From: Epiperipatus broadwayi | Taxonomy: Eukaryota; Onychophora; Udeonychophora; Euonychophora; Peripatidae | Direction: 5' to 3' | Length of the DNA: 64,000 nucleotides | Assembly (NCBI GenBank): GCA_028023455.1 | Contig: JAQFVV010000284.1 | Coordinates: 162,501-226,500, forward strand | Shown: positions 11,311 to 23,399 of the stretch, in pieces | Position numbering within the stretch: position 1 is the first letter of the stretch | How the letters are laid out: each line of letters opens with the position of its first letter | Position numbers and translations under genes: made by a program | The notes under the pieces: generated by a model | Database searches by the model: none | What the model was told of the DNA's origin: nothing | The model's input: the letters and a program-made list of their open reading frames with translations, nothing else

Positions 11311-11607
11311 ATACATAAAAAAAATTTTTTCTCTATATATATAACGTGCCGGGCTCCTCACCCCAGCTCACAAAATACTATGCTGACCGTTACCTGCCTT
11401 ACTGTTGAACCTCTACCTCTCACTCCTATTTTCTCCCCTATCTAGTGCTTTATTTATTTTTTTAAAAGCAATATTTGCGAGGCAATATAATTAAACTCAT
11501 GCAAAAAACAGAACAAATAATCAATTAATTTATTTTTATTAACCTGCCATTCTCCTACTTTCGTAGCTCCAAACGTTGGAAAGCCATTTTAATGGGCTTT
11601 ATCTTTT

Positions 11608-13550
11608 ACCACGTCTTATTCGACATTGGTGGTCTTAACTAAATGATATAGATTTCAAGAAGTGAACCAAAGAGCCTAACCGATGACTGGATGGAATTTC
11701 TATGGCTGTTTAGTCGCCATAACACCTGTAGGTAATAGTTAATTATTACCCACCAAAGCGAATTCTGATGCAAATTCTTAGGCAAGTATTGTTTACTTGA
11801 TGCAAATTTTAAATATTGCGTAATTAGAATTTAAGACTAATGAATAAAATTTACGGTAACCCTGGTATCTTGAATAAAATCTAAATATCAAAAAAATGTC
11901 TACGGGAGAATATATTTATGAGCGTCACTTTATCAATGACCTCAAGTGCCAAACCCACTATTACAATGAGAATTATATTTCCCGATTAATGGAGTGCCCG
12001 ACCCAAACTAACTCACTCCCAGGGTGGGGAGGAAAACCTAACGAATGAACGGAGTTAACAATAAAATATATATATATATATATATATATAGGTTTGTACT
12101 TAACTGAAAATATACTATTATATATCCGCTTACCTCGGACATATTTGAATTATTGGAATTTATTTAGCGAATGAAGTGATAAAAAAATATGTAAACCATA
12201 ATTATTAAATAATTCTCACGCAAAGATAAATTTGTATTAAAATTTATTATTACTTTCTCATTGCCATCTATGGAAATAAACTCTTATCCCTCCTTTCTAA
12301 AACATATAGTCAGTTCCCCAAATTATGAATGAAATGATATAACAGTAAATTTAAAATAAACACATATCATTTTTATATATAAGAAAAAAATGTTTACTAT
12401 ACAATTGTGCGCAATAATATTATGTTATAAAATGATTTAAGAAAGTTATTATTTTCAAGAGTAGCCATAAACAATTTTCAGAGATATAAAACAGAGTTCA
12501 CTTTACCTGACAAAAACCCCAGAGTCTGGGATCCGAATGTAATGAGGCATATCAAATGGATTTCTGCTATCCGGTAGTATTTGGAGTGGTTTATGAAAGC
12601 GTGAAGATATAATTTTTTCCTGATGAGTCCGATGTTTAAATTGCCATGAGTAATGTTGGAGTCATAGTTGAAGTCTTGTTTAATGTAACTTTCAAATTAA
12701 CTGAATTTATATTTTTATACATACGAGTCATTTCTATTTCTTTTCTGTTCCACTATCTGGAATATTCACTAGGTTCCGAGGTTCTTTGGCAGCAAGCAGC
12801 TTCTGGTCAGTTCACATTGGCTATGGGTGAGTAAATCCTTTACGCAAGGTTTTTACCCTGTCATGTTAGATATATCTTCTATAGCTTTTTAAGTCTATCT
12901 CTCTCAACGGTCAAGATCTAACTCAAATCACTCTCTTTTTTCCCCCCAAATTCCCCTCAATAATTAATTTCTTTTTCTAATTAATTTTCATTTCTCATAC
13001 AAAGGAAATTTTCTTTTTCTTATCGGATCTTCAATCTAAATCATTTTCTTTGAATAGTTTTGCCTTTCCAAATTACTTTTCTTTCTTTAAATTTTCATTT
13101 CCATTGTTTTGGTCAAACATTCTCTGGCTTTTTCTTGGAATTTTATTTTCATAGTAATTAGCAATTGTGATTTCAACATAAAACTGCTTGAAGGCACAAA
13201 CAACATTCCTTTTTTGCTACCCTTGTTAATTTTAAATATAATTAAACTTAAATCAATAAACAATATATAACATATTTGCACACAACTGTAATTTTGTTAA
13301 TTTGTACTATTTTAAAAGTAAAACATTCTAAATAAATAATGTTTACAAATTAATCCCTACCCCATTTATTTTTTACAAAAAAAATACTAACGAAAAAGAG
13401 TTTAAAATTTATTTCACGCATGTATATATATGAATAACTATATATATTTTAACCCTTTTTCACCCGCTTGAATATATGCTAGTATTTGAGGGTAATGTGT
13501 ATGTGCTTTTCCCTTTCTTGTAACAGGGTTTGAACCCAGCTACTGTTACA
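11608..13550 (-). repeat. right inverted arm of the Ginger-like element
   Basis: Reverse complement of 8447-10,427, about 40 bp shorter because of small indels, chiefly in (TA)n (12,065-12,090). It carries the second copies of the arm ORFs (12,646-12,834 + and 13,087-13,281 -). The outer end is TGTAACAG(16 bases)CTGTTACA-like, with ACCCTG in place of ACTCTG. Confidence 0.95.
12646..12834 (+). other. short ORF in right arm ending at a GTGAGT site
   Basis: Counterpart of 9163-9351 (-): 62 codons starting MSNVGVIVEVLFNVTF, with GTGAGT at the end. Five replacements between arms in 62 codons give no sign of protein conservation, so coding status is doubtful. Reading is outward, away from the integrase. 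Confidence 0.25.
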
Positions 13551-13554
13551 ATGA
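13551..13554. repeat. target-site duplication ATGA, right
   Basis: Matches 8443-8446 on the other side of the element. Confidence 0.7.
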
Positions 13555-15888
13555 TATTGCTAGAAATACAATAGTCACCTATATAACTGATGTTAGAGTA
13601 AAAGCACGTAACATTTAAACGTGAACGTATTGAAGGAAAGAAATATATTAGATAGTGTAAAAATAAAAATCAAGTTCATGTAAACATATATATTTGGATT
13701 TAAAGTGCAAAATCTTGCTTCATCTACTAATGATAGCATAATTTAAAGGGTTGCATTTTTAATAGAATATATGCTGACATATCACAAGGTGTGTGTGTGT
13801 GACTGCTTATACCAACCATACAAAATATGTTAGACAGTTATTTTAAGGTAGCAAATTAAAGAGCAGGGTGTTACACACACGTATGAAAGTAAAGAAAACA
13901 CAGACATTGTTTAAATGAAATTTTACCTTAGTGACATATATAATAAGTAGGGAAGATATTAAATAAGCAAACAATAGAATATTTTTATGTCATTTTAAGC
14001 CATGTTACTTCAAAATATGTAGTAACATGAGCAGATATATAAAATTAGTTTGTTATTCACATAGTCTTAAAATGTTTTGTTTTAATTGTGTATTTAATTA
14101 ACATAATAATTAACAATTTGATTTATTAAGAGGAAGAGTGTTAAGAAATATAATTATACCATATTTGGTTTCCGAGTTATTATTATTAATATTGTTATAT
14201 CTTTTTTTCTCTTGATTCTATTGTTTTAATTGATCATCGTCACTCGTAAATGTTAAGTAAATGTTAAGCATTGGATATGGACTTACATATAATGATGTTT
14301 AAAATCGCGCTAGACATATAACCATGTTTTAAATAATTACAGGTTAATAATAAAAATCTAAAATTATATTGTACTCAAGAGTCTTGATCATCTTCATCAA
14401 AGATGGATATTATATTACTGCTTAAATCACCATTTAAGCATAATATTGTTCAAGTAAATAATCGTGGATTTATCAGAATCTAAACTTTATAATATAAGGA
14501 TCGCTAAATAAATGTTAATAATTAAATCCAATCTTAAATTTAATTAATATGTTTAGTAAATAGGGATTTATAAAAAGCTAAATATCATGGGGGAGATTTG
14601 TGATGATCATTTATTATCACTGGTAAATGATGATGATTGAGCTATAATTTTAACTATAATAGTATATGAAGTAAATATAACCATAAACATATACAAAAGT
14701 ATGAGTATTATAATTAAATCCCAGTTTGAACATAATGTGATTTTAAGAAAGTGCCTATATGTTTATGAAATATAAATTTGTTGTTATGCATTGTTTATAA
14801 AGCAGTGGCTGTTATCATCATCATCATCATCATCATCATGATTGTATTATGATGAATAATTAAATTCATAACTAGTTTTAATTGCCATATATATATATAT
14901 AAGTAATGGCCTTCACTATGTTTGTTTGCAAGCCATTAGTAAGAGCATTCTTGCATCTGTACATCATAAATGTAAACTGAGCTGGTTATATCTATGAGAG
15001 TGTTGGATATATAAATTTTATGGTATTGCAATATTATAAATCTATTGACACAGATAAAATATAAGAATGACATTTTTTAGTTATAGTCATCCAAGTCATG
15101 TATAGTAAAGAATGTACCGAATGGGTTTGAACCCAGGACACAATGGATAGATGATATTTATCTAGGTTTAAAATAATCTAGTGGCTCTTGGGAAAATGCA
15201 TGTATTTAGCTAAGCTGAATAAAAGTGAATTGGTTTCTTTTTCAACTTGATATTAACTTTATATATTTTTTATAAGTTGTTATAAATAGCGCCAGTGTGT
15301 GTGTGGGACCATGAATTGTCTTATATATGTGGAAAGAGAAATGGGAAGGATTCTTTGTTGAAAGAAACTATTATTGGAGATAAGCATAGTTCACTCGATG
15401 GATTTCACTGTAATTTTATTCAGTTGTTATAGCTAGTATTGGTTAATCTGATAACAATAGTGAGTGTATTCTGTTGGTTACAATAATTTCCCAATATCAA
15501 AAATATTTTAAATTTAAGTGATGACAGTGATGAATTTTCATTTTGATTTTATGTGTTTAGAAATGAGATAATTTATTTATCTCATTATTGGCATGACTAA
15601 ATTAATATTTATGATAGTTGCAAATGGGCTATGGTATTATATTCATATTAATTGCAGAGTGCTTTCCAAAGAGAGTAAGAGATAGGCCATTTACCTAAGA
15701 TGAGAAGAAGTCATAATGGCCTCAGGTTCTATTTTGTTATAGATATCATCACTTATTTATGAATTACTAATTATAGCAGCTGTCATAGCATATGCATATT
15801 TAGATATATAAGTCACAATGTTATTTAGTTACAAATGAACCACCAACTTGGGCTTGAATATACATTAGCATATGTAATATTTTTAGTG

Positions 15889-15890
<2 letters not shown>
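13555..15890. other. unassigned AT-rich DNA with (ATC)n
   Basis: Contains (ATC)n at about 14,816-14,840 and short (TG)n at about 13,789-13,801. At 15,124-15,136, GGGTTTGAACCCA reads on the minus strand as a tRNA-like B box (GGTTCAAACCC), but no A box was found, so no SINE is called. Confidence 0.45.
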
Positions 15891-15892
<2 letters not shown>

Positions 15893-15932
<40 letters not shown>

Positions 15933-16019
15933 GGTGTGAAAGTTGCCTTGACAGCAGTTAGAAATATTGGTTGCTATATTTACTGTGAATGTTTAGGTGG
16001 TTACTGGTTGGAAACTAAT

Positions 16020-16050
<31 letters not shown>
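15893..16050. repeat. (TA)n and (TA)n(TG)n microsatellites
   Basis: (TA)18 at 15,893-15,928, and (AT)n followed by (GT)n at 16,021-16,050, about 90 bp apart. Confidence 0.95.
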
Positions 16051-16968
16051 TTGTTTGTTCTGATACAAATGTACAAATAATTAGACAAAAACCTATAAAT
16101 AGCTAATTAGAAACGCAAAACAAAGAAATAAATATGAAAAAAAAAATCACATAATTTCCAGATAGAAAATAAAGTGATGATAAAACCTCCTCGTGTAAGC
16201 AAACCCTGCAAAAACAAATATTTAATTATTTATTTACAATACAAAGGACCATATACCATAGTAAAACAGACAAGTTATAATGCTTCTTGGGTTAATATCA
16301 AAGGAAAAATTAAAGAGACTTAGAATGCCAAAATACTGAAGCCATATCTTAGTCAATCAATATAAACATATGATTGTCACTTCCACCCTAAACAGTGTGT
16401 GGTAAATTAAAAAGAAAGTGATAGGTGAAGTATAGGAGAAGTGAGTAAGCATGAAAAAAGATGTGTAAATAGGGTAAAGGTATTTCTTTGGTTGTATTTA
16501 TAATGGTATACTCTAGTAAATATCTTAAACCTTTACAGTGGTATCTTAAAACCTATCAGATTTTTTTTAGTTAATCCACATATGATGATAGGTAACTCTT
16601 CATCAGGTTCAAACAATAAAATACCCTATGCCAAATTTTTATTTGGAATGATGATAACTAATAAGAGAGGACAATTCAAAGAAAGATAGTTAGAATTGAA
16701 GGATTAAAGAGGGAGCATGGGAGAATATGTTTGTCAACCTTTCATAAACAAAAAGAATGTAATTTGCCCAATCTTGAATCCACATATATGCTCATTAAGA
16801 GTTAAATGAGGCAAGTTGTGAGGGTGACTTATAACCATACCAACTCAAATCTTTAACTACTTGTGATGTTAGTTTATGTCCAGTCAAGATTTATATCTGG
16901 CTAGACTAATAAGTTTTGCCAGAATATGGAATAAATGTTCTAATTAAGTGCTTATCAAATTTGAATCA

Positions 16969-16970
<2 letters not shown>
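16051..16970. other. unassigned AT-rich DNA
   Basis: No protein-like ORF or repeat unit seen. Confidence 0.45.

Positions 16971-17063
<93 letters not shown>
16971..17063. repeat. (AT)46 microsatellite
   Basis: Uninterrupted AT dinucleotide for 93 bp. It is self-complementary and so likely to extrude as a hairpin and vary in length. Confidence 0.97.
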
Positions 17064-17065
<2 letters not shown>

Positions 17066-17825
17066 CATAATATATCAATAGTTTATTAAGTAACTTAAAA
17101 ATGAGTTACATCTAACCAGGTATTAAATATACATATATGAAGTGAAGAAAATACCAATAAAAGGGAAAGATAATAATTTTCGGGGTGTTGTAAGGTTTAG
17201 TAACCTAGTATAAGAATGAAATAATAATGTGTTATATATATTTTTGAATCAATTATCATGATAATATCTACATAACAATAGACACATACAGCAAATAAAA
17301 AGGAAATAAAAAATTTAATGTACAAATAAATGGAAACAATACTGACTATAAAATCAAGTGTGATTCAAATGCATTTTTCTTCAAATTATATGTTTGTGAA
17401 CACCATATAAAATGGACAGTTTTGTTTGAATATATTAATTTTATAAATATAATTTCAGTACAAAATTTAAAAAAATTATAAGAATCTTTAATATAAATAA
17501 AATGAGCAATTTAATCTGAGCAATATGATAAATTCACAAAAAATCATTTTAAACTTCTAAAAGAAAAGAAGAAAAATTAAAACAAAACAATCAATTTTCA
17601 ATTCAGAAGAAAAGTATATGCATATAGCTAACTGCTAAATGCACAAATAATTAGATTTTTACTGCATATAAAGTTTTCTTTCTTTAACTGTGAACTGCAA
17701 TTAATGTAAAACTTTTATACATTGAATGAATGCAATGTGGTGTGACTAAATGAGTTGATTGTCATAGATGGAATCATTAATCTACTAACCATAAACCTCT
17801 AAGTTTCCATATTGTCTACTTCAAA

Positions 17826-18023
17826 GTGGCTAATAGACAAGTATTTTGCCCAGCAGGGAATGTTTGTACATGCATCAAAGAAAAACAACAGATGGCCATT
17901 GCAGAGTTGTTTGAAATGTGCCATTCAGGAGCAGTGACAATTGATTTATATCTATCTGGAGGAAAATGTTTAAAATGCATGAACCCTAAACCATGCATGA
18001 CTCTTTCAACTCAGCTAATCTAA
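17826..18023 (+). other. cysteine-rich 65-codon ORF, possible exon
   Basis: A patch of clearly higher GC than its surroundings. It encodes seven cysteines in about 55 residues (FCPAGNVCTC ... MC ... GKCLKCMNPKPC), a density suggesting a small disulfide-bonded or zinc-binding domain. A pyrimidine-rich run ending in AG (...TCTACTTCAAAG, 17,810-17,825) lies just upstream and could be a splice acceptor. The frame ends in TAA with no strong donor, as in a terminal exon. The minus strand is also open (17,816-17,998), so coding is not proven. No family recognised. Alternatives: transposon fragment or chance. Confidence 0.3.
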
Positions 18024-19519
18024 TTCAATTGATTTAATGAAATTATGTTTTTTACATGTTGTGATTTTTATTTTTAAACATCTATGTATGAATTACATTT
18101 TTTATTTATTATTTTATTCTTATTATTCGGGAACATAAGACATCCCAATTCAACACCTTAGATATTTTTCAGTATGAACAAATAACTTTCTGAGGGAATC
18201 TACTTTTCTATCATAGTAGAAGTTGCATATGATTTAGTAAGGGGGGGAGGTGATCTTTATACAAATCAACCTGCTATAAATGGAATCAGATTGTGATATA
18301 TATATATATATATATATATATTGAAACAGAAATTCTGTTTCACGTGTATTAAGATTTCTTTTACCCTCCCCAACTAAAAAAGGCAGATGTATATGAAAGA
18401 AGTTGATCCTATTTTTTTTTAAAAAAAAAAAAAGCAAAAAGTTTAAAATTAAAAGAAAATCATTATTTTCTATAATTGAGAAAAAAAGATAAACCTTCAT
18501 TATTGCTGTTATTATTTTAAATTATGATATAAATACATCTCTAAGTATTTATTTAAAGCTGGAATTTATTATAATATTACATTTTAATTTTTGAAACAAT
18601 GTTGTTATACAAAATATAATATTCACTTGAGGCAGTTATCAACTTGAAGAACATGGCTTAATCCTCATGATTTCTTATCTGTCCTACTAAAAGTAGTGGT
18701 CCAATCCTTAAGAAGAGAAAAGCACTCGGGCTTAAATGAAAGCTGTGTAAAAAATCAGATACAGTGGGAGTGCTGCTGAATCAATCCAGAGATCAGAGTA
18801 TAAATAGTTGAGTTTGAAGTTCAGAGGACATTTTTAAAAAGATTTTTAAAAGGAGTTAAAAATAAGAAAAGTGAAAGAGTTAAACAAAGTTAAATTTTTT
18901 TATCTAAGAATAACTGTTTAGTTGACAAGTGGTTTTAGTCACCTTGGAATATAATATTTGCAGCGACACTGCTAATGATGAAAAAAGAAAGTATGAATAA
19001 GGAAATGATAAGGATGGAAGGCTAATTGTAATAGCTTCCTCTGTTTGTCCATAGCCATGAATCTCCAAGACTTGCCTGAGTGAACATCATGGAAATTAAA
19101 TAATGCCATTCAATTCAAATAAACTGATCTCTTTTTGAAATGCAGTAGTAATGTGAAGTGAAGGAACAAACTTGATAAAATGAAGGTAACAATTTCATGG
19201 AATATTCAATACTTATATGTGTTTATAAAAAACAAAAAAATACAAAATGGCTTTATTAAAATAAATTATGAATAATTATAGCTATGTGAAAATACATTTT
19301 ATTGGTGATAAATTATAAATATATAAATGTCTTAAATATCTATAATCAAAAGGCATTTAATAAGGTAAATCATAAATGATTAACTTCTTTTATGCAGATA
19401 CATCTGAATTAGAATAAAATAAAAATGACTACTTGTAACTATTTATTTTGCCAATATACAAATAAGTATACCTGGAAGAATTCAAAATGCTGAGCTATTA
19501 CATATAACTATAAGTAACA
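18024..19519. other. unassigned AT-rich DNA
   Basis: Contains (TA)n at 18,297-18,320, opposed T and A runs at 18,412-18,433 able to form a hairpin, and a TATAAATAG motif near 18,799 with no identifiable transcript behind it. Confidence 0.45.
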
Positions 19520-19827
19520 AAATTATAAATGAAACTGCTGATCAACTTGTGTATAGAAATATATGTCTATGGCAGACCAAATAAATATTTATGCTATATA
19601 CTAGAATAATTAAATTAATGTTATAAAGTAAACTGCTAATTAACTTATGGGTAGAAATATATGTATGTGGCATATCAAATAACAAATATTCATACTATAT
19701 ACTACAATAATTAAATTAATGTTATAAATGAAACTGCTGATCAACTTATGTGTACAAATATACATCTGTGGCAGTCCAAATAACAAATATTTATGCTATA
19801 TATTAGAATAACTAAATAAAAATTATA
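19520..19827. repeat. tandem array, three ~100-bp units
   Basis: Three diverged copies of a unit marked by 'aaactgctgatcaactta' and 'ggcagaccaaataa' begin near 19,531, 19,629 and 19,730. Spacing is about 99-101 bp. No coding frame runs through all units. Confidence 0.85.
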
Positions 19828-20300
19828 AATGCTTACATGCATATTGATTGTGTATGAATAAAATAATGAAACTTATGCACATTTATACTTGAATAAATTA
19901 TGAATAATCCATGAACCCAGAATTGCTTACCTTACCTGTTTACTTACCTGTGATAAGTTTAAAAATAATGAAGTATTATATGAATTACAAATGCTTACAT
20001 ACATATTGATTGTTAGTAAATAAAATAATGAAACTTATGTGCATAAATGCACATTTATACTTGAGTGGATTATAAATAGTCCACAAACCCAGAATTGCTT
20101 ATATTATCTGTTTACCTACCTATGATAAATTTAAAAATAAAAAAGTACTATATGAATTACAAATGCTTACATGCATATTCATTGTGTATGAGTAAAATAA
20201 TGAGACTTATGTATATAAATACACATCCATACTTGACTGAATTATAGAAGCTTCACAAATCTGGAATTGCTCATGTTACCTATTTACCTACCTAAAAAGG
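19828..20300. repeat. tandem array, three ~160-172-bp units
   Basis: Units begin with 'aaatgcttacatgcatattg' near 19,827, 19,988 and 20,161. Each contains 'aaaataatgaaacttatg', 'cacatttatacttga' and a 'cccagaattgctta' end. The array directly follows the 100-bp array with no spacer. Confidence 0.88.
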
Positions 20301-20827
20301 ATATACAGATATGGAAGAAATAGTTAAAAATATTTATGCAGTAATGGTAGACATCTACTTGATAAAAGATCCTTTGAATTCTTCCCTGAAGATAAATTAA
20401 AATGAGCCTTCATTTGAAATGAAGAATGAACTTTATTGGAAGAACTTATCAATATCATTGTTAATAAAACTGTTGTTACTTAAAATTAATTTCAGTTGTT
20501 CAGTTCTATTTTTTGCATCACTTGTCATTCATTGCACTTGCTCACAAGAATTTCATGCCTCCTGAGCTATGTCTGGCATAACTAGACCTAGGTAGGTCAG
20601 GTTGTAGTGAGATGGAACTCTAGTGACACCATTTAAAAAACCGAACACAGAAATTTCTAGGTGTTTCAGTCTTTATGGTGCTACATCCTCTGATGAGCAA
20701 GAAATATTGTTGTAGGGGGGTGACATCTGTATTGGGGAAAGCCAATCGATAATTCCTTCCTACAATATGCTCATCAGGAAATTGTTACAACTGAGGTGTT
20801 AAAAGGGTTGTACGGGGGTCTGGTTAC
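20301..20827. other. unassigned segment with a short inverted pair
   Basis: TGATGAGCAAGAAATATTGTTGTAGG-like sequence at about 20,692-20,717 recurs inverted, with a gap, at about 20,757-20,777. Too short and imperfect to call an element. The segment 20,560-20,820 has higher GC than its surroundings. Confidence 0.35.
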
Positions 20828-20829
20828 AA

Positions 20830-20877
<48 letters not shown>
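20828..20877. repeat. (TA)n followed by a ~30-bp T run
   Basis: (TA)10 merges into an uninterrupted poly-T. The ORFs reading IYIYIY/FFFF through it are artefacts. Confidence 0.95.
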
Positions 20878-20879
<2 letters not shown>

Positions 20880-21074
20880 TCAAATGTAAATATAATTTTA
20901 CCAGTTAGATTAGAGTTTGTTAAAACAATCTTATTATTTTTTATCATCTTGTATATAATGATTTTATCAACATGGATATTTATCATTGGGACATGGGTGG
21001 GGTAAATGTATACTATTACAATATTGATATAATAGGTACTCATCATTGAAACCTAAACTACATGTACATATTAA

Positions 21075-21214
<140 letters not shown>

Positions 21215-21738
21215 ATCAATACAGTTTCAACTTACATATTTATTTAAATCTTTAATGTTATCATTTTTATTGTACAAAATAACTGTTATAACATCTGTTG
21301 AATTAATATACTCTCTTGTTTTTTTTATTTATTGTTGCATTCATCAATACTGCCATGTCTTATATATAGACATACATATGCATGATTATTTTATAATTAT
21401 ATTAGAGGGATATTAGGTTAATACAACTCTCTAATAGTAACATTTACAAGGTAATTTATTTATTAGTCTGCATAGGTACATCAATAATAACGGAGTCAAA
21501 GAAGAATTCCCCTTGAGTATGAACTCTGAGGTATAACAGAACTGAAAGGCAGGGTGAGGTGTAGATGAACTTACCCAAATTTCATGTAAATTTAATATAT
21601 GAGGATTGATCTGGTTTATTGGAAGATGGTGTAATCATAGATTATGTGCTTCTTTGCATCATCTTCAGCATCCTATCCAACTAAGCCTGACCCTATGTAG
21701 ATGTGACCCTCTCTTGCAGCATCATAGACTGGACCATT

Positions 21739-21740
<2 letters not shown>

Positions 21741-21796
<56 letters not shown>
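21741..21796. repeat. (TA)28 microsatellite
   Basis: Uninterrupted TA tract directly downstream of a more complex 140-bp patch. Confidence 0.97.
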
Positions 21797-21801
<5 letters not shown>

Positions 21802-21839
21802 ATTCTACACCCACACTATGTTATTGTATGCCATTTAAC

Positions 21840-22570
21840 AGAAATTGTAGTGTGAACAAGAGTGAAGGTTGTCCATTAAAGTTTGTACATTTGCATTATT
21901 AATATACATTCAGCACTGATTGTACATATGTGGGGTGGTGGTGATTTGACAAACTGATGGGTAGTACTTCAGTATAAAATATGTATATTAGATATCATTT
22001 ATATTTTTCAAATGTATGTTGTCACATGTATCACTAGTATAAGAAGGACTGCATTACTAAAAAAAGTTTTAAAGTCTGAATTCATGTCCATTATAATTAT
22101 ATTAAATTTAGTGTAATATATATATATATATATATATATATTTAAATTTTCCATATAGAAAATGTATTCTGCATATGCTTCTTTTGTATAATTAAATCAA
22201 GATATTAAGGTCCTACATGTGAGGTGTCAGATTGGTTTATGATCAATGTGGATGTGACAATAAACTTGGCATCAAAAAAATATAAGCATTTTAATTTTGG
22301 ATTTTCAATAATATAGATGGCTGGAGAGTGGAGAGTAAAAAAGATTGAAGCTTATCCATTAAACTTTAAGATTTGCTATCTAAATATAAACTCAACTCTG
22401 ACTGTATGTATGTATGAGAGATGGTGATATACACAACTGATGAGTGCTAATTTAGAACAAAATACTTACATTGTAGATCATTTTTCTTTTTAACATGTAT
22501 GGGGTCAAGTATATCAGTTGTATAAAAAAGAATTGGTTAACTACACATAGCTTGAAAGTCTGAAATATAA
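21840..22570. repeat. diverged direct duplication, two ~245-bp copies
   Basis: 21,840-22,085 and 22,320-22,570 share ordered blocks: 'gaaggttgtccattaaa' / 'gaagcttatccattaaa', 'actgattgtacatatg' / 'actgactgtatgtatg', a GG(T)GGTGAT block, an 'aactgatgggtag' / 'aactgatgagtgc' block, and 'aaagtctgaa' at both ends. Old duplication or two insertions of one repeat; no ends recognised. Confidence 0.6.
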
Positions 22571-22635
22571 TCATAAAGTTGTCTGTAAAATTGATTATAT
22601 TTCATATTCAATTCAAAAGAACATATACATACATG

Positions 22636-22739
<104 letters not shown>

Positions 22740-22740
22740 C

Positions 22741-23032
22741 CAAAATAAGCTCTTAGCAAGCTTTACAGAATATCTCCAACCCCAAACTGGTTTCTGCTAT
22801 TGGTATCATCAGTGAGGTGTTGAGATATTCAAGCATGAAATTAAAAATACCAGAACAAGCCAGCACTTTATCTACTGTATAACTATTAACTAGAAAATCT
22901 GACATTTTCCGACATCCACATGTTTTCTAATCCAGCTGTCTAACTTAAATAGCCATATGGGATTGAAAACAGTAGCAGAAATTGGTCTGGGTTTGGAGAT
23001 ATTCTGCAAAGCTTGATAAGAGCTTATTTTGT
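22741..23032. mobile_element. foldback (MITE-like) repeat with ~58-bp inverted ends
   Basis: The left end (22,741-22,798, CAAAATAAGCTCTTAGCAAG...) is repeated inverted at 22,974-23,032 with about ten differences. The middle is about 175 bp and non-coding. The same sequence family, ends and middle, recurs at 49.3-50.2 kb, so it is a dispersed repeat. Downstream 'attaggtcatgtg' (about 23,073) also recurs there, so the real element may extend further. No transposase or clear target duplication was seen, hence no superfamily. Confidence 0.7.
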
Positions 23033-23271
23033 AAGTGCTATATATAATATTTGTAAATACAAGCTTATTAAATTAGGTCATGTGACAACTGATTTGATTT
23101 TTGTCATATATATATATATATATATATTGTATTTAATATTAGAAGATTGCTGTGTGGGACTGGGATGTTCACAATTTTACATTAACGGACATGACCTTAG
23201 CCTGGCCAAGATATCAGTTACCTCTTGATATTGAAGATTGTACTTTAGTTCGTTGCGTTGTCAAAGGTATC

Positions 23272-23371
23272 TTTAATAATTGATACAAACTTATATATAT
23301 ATATATGTATATTGTAAGAGATTTAATAATTGATACAAACTTATATATATATATATGTATATTGTAAGAGA
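23272..23371. repeat. perfect 50-bp tandem duplication
   Basis: Two identical 50-bp units (TTTAATAATTGATACAAACT...), each containing a TA run and GTATATTGTAAGAGA. Exact identity means a very recent duplication or an assembly artefact. Confidence 0.95.
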
Positions 23372-23399
23372 TGGAAAATCCACCCTTACTTTTTGAAGT

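Larger units (their letters stand above)
8447..13550 (-). mobile_element. Ginger-like DNA transposon with ~1.95-kb terminal inverted repeats
   Basis: The element starts TGTAACAGTAGCTGGGTTCA and ends with the reverse complement of nearly the same sequence, flanked by ATGA on both sides. The arms (8447-10,427 and 11,608-13,550) match almost continuously by eye, with scattered substitutions and small indels. The 1.18-kb centre holds only an integrase-type gene on the minus strand; no Gag, protease, RT or RNase H is visible. Known family: Ginger transposons encode a Gypsy-like integrase as transposase, have TGTNR...YNACA ends and make 4-bp duplications. All three hold here. Reported Ginger inverted repeats are far shorter as I recall, so arm length is the odd part. 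Alternatives are a rearranged LTR retrotransposon with inverted LTRs, or an internally deleted self-inserted copy. The transposase is broken, so this copy is dead. Confidence 0.65.

Noticed and set aside
8447-13550. CRISPR-like or gene-duplication explanation of the inverted copies
   Set aside because: Only two long arms with matched TSD-flanked ends and an integrase in the loop; a mobile element explains all of it.
8447-13550. Maverick/Polinton identity (also integrase-bearing with long inverted repeats)
   Set aside because: Polintons have 6-bp duplications, AG...CT-type ends and many genes including DNA polymerase B; none seen.
15110-15140. tRNA-derived SINE or tRNA
   Set aside because: A B-box-like palindrome is present, but no A box, cloverleaf or tail was found.
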